A stretch of 6,325 bases of DNA from an uncultured Prevotella sp. (GTDB lineage Bacteria; Bacteroidota; Bacteroidia; Bacteroidales; Bacteroidaceae): contig CAAFFL010000146.1 in NCBI GenBank assembly GCA_900762125.1, positions 1 through 6,325 of the forward strand. Reading direction: 5' to 3'. Under the pieces are notes generated by a model. That model saw nothing but the letters and a program-made list of their open reading frames with translations. It did no database searches and was not told the origin of the DNA. Below are positions 1-5,767 of this stretch, piece by piece. Each line of letters begins with the position of its first letter. The stretch's first letter is position 1. The translations under genes and the position numbers were made by a program.

Positions 1-14
1 ATTAATATAGCAGG

Positions 15-1991
15 ATGATAGACAGACAAACCGTGGAGCGCATCAAGGAGGCCGCCAACATCGTTGACGTCGTCTCGGAGTTCGTCACGCTGAAGCGCTC
101 CGGGGCCAACTATAAGGGCCTTTGCCCGTTCCACAACGAGAAGACGCCGTCGTTCTACGTCTCCCCGGCACGCGGCACGTGCCACTGCTTCGGCTGTGGC
201 AAGGGCGGCAACGCCGTGAGCTTCATCATGGAGCACGAGCAGATGACGTATCCCGAGGCGCTCCGGTGGCTGGCCAACAAATACCACATCGAGATACGGG
301 AGCGAGAACTCACCGACCGCGAGAAGCAGGAGCAGAGCCAACGGGAGTCGATGTTCATCGTCAACGACTGGGCAGCCAACTATTTTGAGGACCTGCTACA
401 CAACCATGCCGACGGCATCGCCATCGGCATGCAATACTTCCGCAGCCGTGGCTTCCGCGACGATGTCATCCGGAAGTTCCACCTCGGTTTCGACCTCAGC
501 GACCGGTATGTCCTCGGACGCACCGCCGTGCAGAAGGGCTACAAGCCGGAGTACATCACCGCCACAGGCCTCTGCTATCAGAACGACCGCGGTGAACTCA
601 TCGACCGCTTCGCCGGCCGCGTCGTCTTCCCCTGGTTCACCACCAGCGGTCGTGTCGTGGGCTTCACCGCCCGCGTCCTCGATGCCCGGACGAAGGGTGT
701 CAACCAGAAGTATGTCAACAGTCCCGACAGCGACATCTACCATAAGGACCACGAGCTCTACGGCATCTATCAGGCCAAGAAAGCCATCGCCAAGGAGGAC
801 CGCGTCTTCATGGTCGAGGGCCAGGCGGACGTCATCGCCATGCATCAGTGCGGCATCGAGAATGTCGTGGCCAACAGTGGCACGGCGCTCTCCATCCACC
901 AGATACACATGCTCCACCGCTTCACGCAGAACATCACGCTCATCTACGACGGTGACGCAGCGGGCATCCACGCTGCCCTCCGCGGTACGGACATGCTGCT
1001 CTCTGAGGGCATGAACCTCAAGGTGCTGCTCCTCCCCGACGGTCAGGACCCCGACGAGTTTTCGCGCAGCCACACCGCGGCGGACTTCCGGCAGTTCATC
1101 GAGGACCATCAGGCGGACTTCATCCAGTTTAAGACCGACTTGCTCCTCAAGGACGAGCATGACCCGAAGAAGCGCGCCGACGGCATCAGCAGCATCGTGC
1201 AGAGCATCTCCGTCATCCAGAACCCCATCCTCCGCGATACGTATATCCACGACTGTGCGCAGCGCATCGGCATCAATGAGGCCACGCTCATCAACCAGAT
1301 GAATGCCTTCATCCGCAACCGGCAGGGAGGCATGATGGGGCAGACGGCCACAGCGCAGCCTGCCGTGGCACAGCCCGCCGCAGCGGCGCAGGGCGGCACC
1401 ACCACCTCGGCCGCTGCTTCCGCTGCCACGAAGGTGGAGCGCATGCTCATGCAGCTCATTGTACGCTATGGCGAACGGGTCATCTTCCAAAATGTGGAGG
1501 ACGAAAACGGCAAGCTCTACAACCTCACCCTGGCACAGTATGTCCACTACAGTCTCTCCACGGACCATCTGCAGTTTCACGACGACGTCTTCAACCAGAT
1601 GCTCCGCGAGGCTGATGAGAAGAGCACCACGCCGGAGTGGCAGGCCGAGCCTTACTTCCTCCACCATGCCGACATCCACATCAGTCAGCTGGCCTCCGAC
1701 CTTACCGCCGAGGAATACCGTCTGACGCAGAAGGAGGAAGCGCCGCTCAACGAGGAGGACCGCCAGCAACGGGAGGAGACGAAGACCGAGATGCTGCGCA
1801 GCCAGGTGATGCATCTCCTGCTCGACTTCCGCATGGACTATGTCGAGAAGCACCTCAAGGAGCTGCAAGCAGAGATGTCGCGCTGCGTCAGCGATATGGA
1901 CCGCCTGCGCCAGCTCATGGCCGACTACCGCGACATGCAGGCCATCCGCAACACCCTGGCGAAGCAACTCGGCAACAACATCATCCTCTAG
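15..1991 (+). CDS. dnaG: DNA primase DnaG
   Basis: This gene encodes the replication primase, which makes the RNA primers for lagging-strand synthesis together with the replicative helicase DnaB. The N-terminal zinc-binding domain shows C37, H40, C58 and C61 (C-x2-H-x17-C-x2-C). The RNA polymerase core follows, with the basic motif R198-F-A-G-R-V-V-F-P and K232-Y-V-N-S-P. The Toprim domain has E268 and the metal-binding pair D312-G-D314, closely matching the positions in E. coli DnaG. Residues 437-472 form a Gln/Ala/Thr/Ser-rich low-complexity linker. Residues 473-658 are a mostly helical C-terminal region expected to bind the helicase, with charged, coiled-coil-like helices near the end. At 658 residues it is longer than the E. 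coli protein (581), mainly through the linker and C-terminal region. The Toprim signature reads EGQAD, not the usual EGYxD. The start at 15 gives the expected N-terminus (MIDRQTVERIKEAANIVDVV). Its promoter lies outside the window. Confidence 0.97.
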   Translation: MIDRQTVERIKEAANIVDVVSEFVTLKRSGANYKGLCPFHNEKTPSFYVSPARGTCHCFGCGKGGNAVSFIMEHEQMTYPEALRWLANKYHIEIRERELTDREKQEQSQRESMFIVNDWAANYFEDLLHNHADGIAIGMQYFRSRGFRDDVIRKFHLGFDLSDRYVLGRTAVQKGYKPEYITATGLCYQNDRGELIDRFAGRVVFPWFTTSGRVVGFTARVLDARTKGVNQKYVNSPDSDIYHKDHELYGIYQAKKAIAKEDRVFMVEGQADVIAMHQCGIENVVANSGTALSIHQIHMLHRFTQNITLIYDGDAAGIHAALRGTDMLLSEGMNLKVLLLPDGQDPDEFSRSHTAADFRQFIEDHQADFIQFKTDLLLKDEHDPKKRADGISSIVQSISVIQNPILRDTYIHDCAQRIGINEATLINQMNAFIRNRQGGMMGQTATAQPAVAQPAAAAQGGTTTSAAASAATKVERMLMQLIVRYGERVIFQNVEDENGKLYNLTLAQYVHYSLSTDHLQFHDDVFNQMLREADEKSTTPEWQAEPYFLHHADIHISQLASDLTAEEYRLTQKEEAPLNEEDRQQREETKTEMLRSQVMHLLLDFRMDYVEKHLKELQAEMSRCVSDMDRLRQLMADYRDMQAIRNTLAKQLGNNIIL

Positions 1992-1992
1992 C

Positions 1993-2101
1993 CAACTGTT
2001 CAACGCCCTTGCACAACTGGCTCAACGTCCTTGCACAACTGGCTCAACGCCCTTGCGCAACTGGCTCAACGCCCTTGCGCAACTGGCTCAACGCCCTTGC
2101 G
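1993..2101. repeat. Five-unit tandem repeat (21-22 bp) after dnaG
   Basis: The units are 1993-2013 (21 bases) and 2014-2035, 2036-2057, 2058-2079 and 2080-2101 (22 bases each). Each begins caactg and ends cccttgc plus a or g, apart from unit 2, which has tccttgca. Units 3, 4 and 5 are identical. Unit 2 differs at two positions; unit 1 lacks a base and has a changed interior. A degenerate sixth unit may follow at 2103-2122 (caactt ... cttgcg). The array starts one base after the dnaG stop. The unit has no internal palindrome. Because 22 is not a multiple of three, a ribosome would cycle through all frames, so this is not a coding repeat. Function unknown; it may be a protein-binding array or simple slippage expansion. 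Confidence 0.95.
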
Positions 2102-2129
2102 CCAACTTCAGGGCGGCTTGCGGGTGTCA

Positions 2130-2146
2130 CGGCAAAGCCCTTGCCG
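2130..2146 (+). other. Small hairpin between dnaG and the TPR gene
   Basis: CGGCAA (2130-2135) can pair with TTGCCG (2141-2146) across a five-base loop. A short A-run, not a T-run, follows at 2151-2157, so this is not a standard terminator on the + strand. It may be a mRNA 3'-end structure for dnaG. The loop and right arm contain another cccttg, the same hexamer found in most of the tandem units, so it could be a decayed part of that array. Confidence 0.35.
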
Positions 2147-2151
2147 CTAGA

Positions 2152-2189
2152 AAAAAAGCGTCGAAGCCCTTGTGGTTTATGGCTTTTTT
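2152..2189 (+). terminator. Possible intrinsic terminator of dnaG
   Basis: AAAAAAGC (2152-2159) is exactly complementary to GCTTTTTT (2182-2189). The space between can fold further: AAGCC (2164-2168) can pair with GGTTT (2174-2178, one G-U pair), or instead with GGCTT (2181-2185), which is followed directly by Ts. An A-tract, a short GC core and a T-tract in this order fit a rho-independent terminator for the dnaG transcript, but the GC core is weak and the folds compete. It overlaps the promoter of the next gene. Confidence 0.4.
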
Positions 2190-2199
2190 AGTATCTTTG
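2170..2199 (+). promoter_or_regulatory. Bacteroidetes-type promoter for the TPR gene
   Basis: TATCTTTG at 2192-2199 matches the Bacteroidetes sigma-ABfr -7 consensus TAnnTTTG at every fixed position. TTG at 2170-2172 can serve as the -33 element (consensus TTTG), with a 19-base spacer, which is usual for this class. Transcription should begin around 2204-2208, giving a leader of about 20 bases before the ATG at 2226. This also rules out the upstream in-frame ATG at 2172 as a start, because it lies within the -33 element. Confidence 0.75.
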
Positions 2200-2225
2200 C
2201 GAAGAGTTTACACCTTATTATATAT

Positions 2226-3959
2226 ATGTGGGACATAGCAGCCATCATCATCTTCTGGGGCATCCTGTTCATGGTAGCCTTTGTCTTCATCCCTCTGTGG
2301 CGAAAGCGACACGATGAAGAGAGCGGACTCTATGCCCGTAAGCAGGACGACAACAAGCTTAGCGTGAACTATGCCCTCAAGCGTCTCAACTGCAAGGTGA
2401 CGTGGACAAAGGATCATGAGGACCTCATCGCACGCTACCAATACCAGAGCGGGCACTTCCGCATCCGACTGGAGAAAAACTCGCCCTACATCCATCTGTC
2501 CTACCTCTTCTTCTTCAATACCAGCCTCGACGACCTCGAGCTCGTCCGCACCATCTGCAACCAGTGCAACCTCAACACGGAGACATGCCGACTGGTCTAC
2601 TCTGTCAACAACGAGACCAGTGTGGTGGATGTGCACATCGTCTCGTCGCTGCTCGTCACCGACGCCACGGTGAAGGAGGTCATGGAGCGCGCCATGCTCA
2701 ACGTCTTCAACTGGCAGACGGTGTTCGTCCGCCGCTATCATGAGGTGAAGCACGACAACGACCAGGCCCTCAACCATGACGGCGAGAAGGAGCGGGCCTC
2801 ACGCACCCGAGAGCTGTTCCTTGTGCGAGAGCTGGAGATGATGCACCAGGACGAGGGACCCGACTGGCATGTGGAGGAGAAGAAGCCGATGCAGCTGCGG
2901 CAGTTCCTCGCTACGACGATGGGGTTGACCGACATCGTCCCGGCGAAGATGATGGTCTTCCAGGACGAATGCACCACCGCCATCACCACACCCGACGACA
3001 TCCTCGACTACGACATCACGTGGCCACTCATCGACGGTCATGCCTTTGCATGCTCGTCGGCCGTCGTGCGCATCGACTATTATGACCCGAAGGACCCCGT
3101 CCGGCTGCGCCATCTGACGATGGACTTCGAGCAGGAGCAGCAGACCGCGGATACGCTCTACTTCCGCGTCACCCTGCAGCGCACGCCGGCACCATGGCAG
3201 GCGCACACGCCCGTCGACGCCAGCGGTGAGAAGCAGGCCACCAGCGTGCTGATGGGCTTCGACATCACGCCGGGCGCAAACCGTCTGGCAGAGTTCAAGT
3301 ACCTGCGCAAGGAGGCCATGGCCAAGCGCAAGGACCATGCCGAGGAGATGACGGACGACGAGAAGCTCATCGACGCCGTCCAGAACCCGCAGGTGAGCTA
3401 TCTGCTCTTCCGCGGCAAGGCGCTCTATGAGGAGAAGCGGTTCTATGAGGCGGTCTACTATCTACAGGAGGTATACGACACCCTGCAGGACATCTATGAG
3501 CAACTGGGGGAGAACGGTCTGGGGGCATTCTTCCAGACGTGCTTCCTCTTGGGGGCGAGTCTTGCCAACCTCGGACAGTATGAGCGGGCAAGCTATTATC
3601 TCGTCATCACCCTGCCGCTGAGGAGCATCACCTACACCGAGGCCTACGTCAACTGCCTCGTCAATGGCAACGACTTCCGGGCCCTGGCGACCATCAACAG
3701 CTTGCTCTTCCAGGTGACGCCGCCGGCCAGCGACGGTGCTGCCGACGAGGATGACGATGCTGACGATGACGTCACGGCGCAGCACTCGTCGCCCAATGCG
3801 GCGTTCATCAGCTTCCTCAAGCGGCGGAAGGCCTGCGTCCTGATCAATCAGCGCAAATATGACGAGGCGGAGAAACTGCTCAAGCAACTCCTCGACGACC
3901 CGGAGAACAGTGACTTTGCGCTGCACGAGCTGGCGTATATTCAGAAAAATAAACAATAA
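2226..3959 (+). CDS. Membrane-anchored TPR-like protein, function unknown
   Basis: This 577-residue protein has no function I can name. Residues 5-23 form one hydrophobic membrane segment, followed by WRKRH, which predicts that the bulk of the protein is cytoplasmic. Residues about 50-175 have an alternating strand/helix pattern resembling the YbjN-like fold (a comparison by eye, moderate confidence). A middle region (about 200-380) is unrecognised. From N387 to the C-terminus there are helical pairs of TPR type, for example around KALYEEKRFYEAVYYLQEVY and RKYDEAEKLLKQLL. The helices are interrupted by a negatively charged loop at residues 507-515 (DEDDDADDD). I chose the start at 2226, not the in-frame ATG at 2172, because the -7 box at 2192-2199 puts the earlier ATG upstream of transcription, and because the protein then begins directly with its membrane segment. 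TPR domains usually mediate protein-protein contacts; the partner is unknown. queD follows after two bases. Confidence 0.85.
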   Translation: MWDIAAIIIFWGILFMVAFVFIPLWRKRHDEESGLYARKQDDNKLSVNYALKRLNCKVTWTKDHEDLIARYQYQSGHFRIRLEKNSPYIHLSYLFFFNTSLDDLELVRTICNQCNLNTETCRLVYSVNNETSVVDVHIVSSLLVTDATVKEVMERAMLNVFNWQTVFVRRYHEVKHDNDQALNHDGEKERASRTRELFLVRELEMMHQDEGPDWHVEEKKPMQLRQFLATTMGLTDIVPAKMMVFQDECTTAITTPDDILDYDITWPLIDGHAFACSSAVVRIDYYDPKDPVRLRHLTMDFEQEQQTADTLYFRVTLQRTPAPWQAHTPVDASGEKQATSVLMGFDITPGANRLAEFKYLRKEAMAKRKDHAEEMTDDEKLIDAVQNPQVSYLLFRGKALYEEKRFYEAVYYLQEVYDTLQDIYEQLGENGLGAFFQTCFLLGASLANLGQYERASYYLVITLPLRSITYTEAYVNCLVNGNDFRALATINSLLFQVTPPASDGAADEDDDADDDVTAQHSSPNAAFISFLKRRKACVLINQRKYDEAEKLLKQLLDDPENSDFALHELAYIQKNKQ

Positions 3960-3961
3960 AG

Positions 3962-4300
3962 ATGTACTACATTCAGAAGACCTTCGAGATTTCTGCTTGC
4001 CACCACCTGGTGCTCTCGCATGAGAGCAAGTGCAGTCGGGTGCATGGCCACAACTATCATGTCACGGTCTACTGCCGTGCACGGGAGCTGAACGCCGACG
4101 GTATGGTCGAGGACTTCTCGCTCATCAAGGAACGTATACAGTCGCGCCTCGACCACCATGACCTCAACGAGGTGCTGCCCTTCAACCCCACGTCGGAGAA
4201 CATCGCGCGCTGGATCGTCGAGCAGATTCCCACGTGCTACAAGGCTTCCGTGCAGGAGACTGACGACAACATCGCCACGTACGTAGTGGAAAGTATGTAA
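3962..4300 (+). CDS. queD: 6-carboxytetrahydropterin synthase QueD
   Basis: This 112-residue protein belongs to the 6-pyruvoyltetrahydropterin synthase/QueD family. QueD converts 7,8-dihydroneopterin triphosphate to 6-carboxy-5,6,7,8-tetrahydropterin, an early step towards preQ0 and queuosine in tRNA. All expected residues are visible: zinc ligands H14 (in SACHHL), H28 and H30 (in VHGHNY), catalytic C24, D64-H65 in LDHHDLN, the PTSEN motif at 76-80, and E99, the likely pterin-anchoring glutamate. The length is typical of a compact bacterial QueD. It starts two bases after the stop of the TPR gene, with only an A-rich stretch in front, as is common in Bacteroidetes, so it is probably co-transcribed and perhaps translationally coupled. 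Its usual partners queE and queC are not in the window. An alternative reading is a PTPS-like enzyme of another pterin pathway, but the small size and Cys/His/Asp set favour QueD. Confidence 0.93.
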   Translation: MYYIQKTFEISACHHLVLSHESKCSRVHGHNYHVTVYCRARELNADGMVEDFSLIKERIQSRLDHHDLNEVLPFNPTSENIARWIVEQIPTCYKASVQETDDNIATYVVESM

Positions 4301-4305
4301 CTAAA

Positions 4306-4329
4306 CATCCCCTCCTTTGGAGGGGCTTG
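4306..4329. repeat. Palindromic element, copy A (intergenic)
   Basis: CCCCTCC (4309-4315) and GGAGGGG (4319-4325) form a perfect 7-bp stem with a TTT loop. It is flanked by aca/t on the left and cttg on the right, so the unit reads acatcccc ... ggggcttg. The same outer sequences bound a longer palindrome at 6272-6325 in the same orientation. No T-run follows, so it is not a convincing terminator. It lies between queD and cls, where it could act as a 3'-end stabiliser or partial attenuator. It looks like a dispersed genomic repeat of the REP type; that needs other copies to confirm. Confidence 0.6.
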
Positions 4330-4330
4330 G

Positions 4331-4336
4331 GAAGGA
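4331..4336 (+). promoter_or_regulatory. Possible ribosome binding site of cls
   Basis: GAAGGA lies six bases before the ATG at 4343 and is the only Shine-Dalgarno-like sequence near a gene start in the window. It begins directly after the cttgg tail of palindromic copy A, so the repeat may have supplied part of the translation start region. Bacteroidetes often do not rely on such sites, so its use is uncertain. Confidence 0.35.
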
Positions 4337-4342
4337 TTAAGG

Positions 4343-5767
4343 ATGGGGTATATACATTATATTATATGGGGCATCTATGTGGTGATCACCATCATCGTGA
4401 TGGTGAAGGTGCTGATGGACAACCGGCAGCCCACGAAGACCATGGCATGGCTCCTCGTACTCTGGTTCCTTCCATACATTGGCATTCTCCTCTATTTCTT
4501 CTTCGGACAGGACACACGCAAGGAGCGTCTCATCAGCCGACGGTCGCTGGACCAATTGACCAAGCGGTCGATGAATGAGTTTGTGCAGCAACGCGGACTA
4601 CGCTATCCCGACAGCCACCAGCGACTCATCACCCTCTTCCAGACGCAGAGCATGGCGCTGCCCTACAAGGACAACGAAGTGGAGATCTTCACCAGTGGTT
4701 ATGAGTTCTTCCCCGCCTTGCTCTGCGAGATTGGCAAGGCGCAGGACCACATCCACCTGGAGATGTTCATCTTTGCCGACGACGCACTGGGCAACCTCGT
4801 CGCCGACACCCTCATCGACAAGGCACGGCAGGGCGTGGAGGTGCGCGTCATCTACGACGACGTGGCCTGTTGGCGCGTCCGCAACAGCTTCTTTGAACGG
4901 ATGCGGGATGCGGGCATCGACGTACATGCCTTCATGCCCGTTCGCTTCCCGGCCTTCACGTCGAAGGTGAACTATCGCAACCATCGTAAGCTCTGCGTCA
5001 TCGACGGCACCGTGGGCTTCATCGGAGGCATGAACATCGCCAACCGCTATGTCAAGGGTACGGCCACACAGCCGTGGCGCGACACGGCGCTGATGGTGCG
5101 CGGCGGCGCGGTCTATGGCATTCAGCGGGAGTTCCTGGTTGATTGGTATTTCGTCGACCGCACGCTCATCTCCGACCGTCGCTACTATCCTGCCGTGCCC
5201 CGTAGCATCAGCAACGACTGCCTGGCGCAGGTCGTCACGAGCAGTCCCATCACGCCGTGGCCGGACATCATGCAGGGCTATGTGCGCATCCTGCTCGAGG
5301 CGAAGAAGTATGTCTATATGGAGACACCTTATTTTATTCCTACCGAGCCGGTGCTCTTCGCTATGCGCACCGCAGCACTCGCGGGTGTCGACGTGCGACT
5401 GATGCTCCCGCTGCAGAGCGACTCGCCGATGCTCGACCGCACCAGCGTGTCCTACGTCATGGAGACCATCGAGGCCGGCGTGAAGGTGTTCTTCTACAAG
5501 GCGGGCTTCAACCACTCAAAGCTCCTCGTCAGCGACGACTCCATCGCCACCTGCGGCAGCACGAACATCGATGTGCGGAGCTTTGAGCACAACTTCGAGT
5601 CGAACATCTTCTTCTACGACCGACAGATGGCGCTGCGCTTCAAGGAGGTTTTCCTCCGCGATGAGCGGCAGTCGTTCCCCCTCACCGCCGTCCGCAATGT
5701 GGAACGCCGTTCGTTCTTCACCCGCCTAGGCGAGAGCGTGCTACGTCTCTTCAGTCCAATCTTGTAA
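4343..5767 (+). CDS. cls: Cardiolipin synthase (phospholipase D family)
   Basis: The 474-residue product is a membrane cardiolipin synthase, which in bacteria usually condenses two phosphatidylglycerol molecules into cardiolipin and glycerol. Two N-terminal membrane segments (about residues 4-23 and 34-54) correspond to the PLDc_N region. Two phospholipase D catalytic motifs follow. The first is H214-x-K216-x4-D221 in a NHRKLCVID context, followed by GFIGGMNI. The second is H391-x-K393-x4-D398 (NHSKLLVSD), followed by CGSTNIDVRSFEHNFE. The length is close to other full-length Cls enzymes (about 480 residues) and nothing is missing. The start at 4343 gives the proper first membrane helix and has GAAGGA upstream. 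It lies 42 bases after queD, with palindromic copy A in between, and no promoter is evident, so it may share the upstream transcript. Its 3' end overlaps the opposing helicase gene by 17 bases. Confidence 0.95.
   Translation: MGYIHYIIWGIYVVITIIVMVKVLMDNRQPTKTMAWLLVLWFLPYIGILLYFFFGQDTRKERLISRRSLDQLTKRSMNEFVQQRGLRYPDSHQRLITLFQTQSMALPYKDNEVEIFTSGYEFFPALLCEIGKAQDHIHLEMFIFADDALGNLVADTLIDKARQGVEVRVIYDDVACWRVRNSFFERMRDAGIDVHAFMPVRFPAFTSKVNYRNHRKLCVIDGTVGFIGGMNIANRYVKGTATQPWRDTALMVRGGAVYGIQREFLVDWYFVDRTLISDRRYYPAVPRSISNDCLAQVVTSSPITPWPDIMQGYVRILLEAKKYVYMETPYFIPTEPVLFAMRTAALAGVDVRLMLPLQSDSPMLDRTSVSYVMETIEAGVKVFFYKAGFNHSKLLVSDDSIATCGSTNIDVRSFEHNFESNIFFYDRQMALRFKEVFLRDERQSFPLTAVRNVERRSFFTRLGESVLRLFSPIL

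Noticed and set aside
396..2003. A 535-codon open frame on the minus strand opposite dnaG
   Set aside because: dnaG is certain by its zinc, core and Toprim motifs. The antisense frame arises from its GC-rich third positions, and its translation is repetitive Leu/Val/Asp/Glu/His-rich with no recognisable domain.
1993..2101. CRISPR array
   Set aside because: The units are directly adjacent with no unique spacers.
2172..2225. Upstream in-frame ATG adding 18 residues to the TPR protein
   Set aside because: The ATG lies within the -33 promoter element, upstream of the expected transcript start.
1637..2238. Two + strand frames running from the dnaG end through the tandem repeats
   Set aside because: They overlap dnaG in another frame, and the repeated NWLN/LAQLAQRP peptides are only the 22-bp unit read in successive frames.
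4309..4325. Rho-independent terminator after queD
   Set aside because: The stem is GC-rich but followed by gcttgggaagg, not a T-run; it matches the border of the second palindrome better.
4598..5515. A 305-codon open frame on the minus strand opposite cls
   Set aside because: It is the mirror of the cls codon pattern; cls has both HKD motifs on the + strand, and the antisense product resembles no family I recognise.
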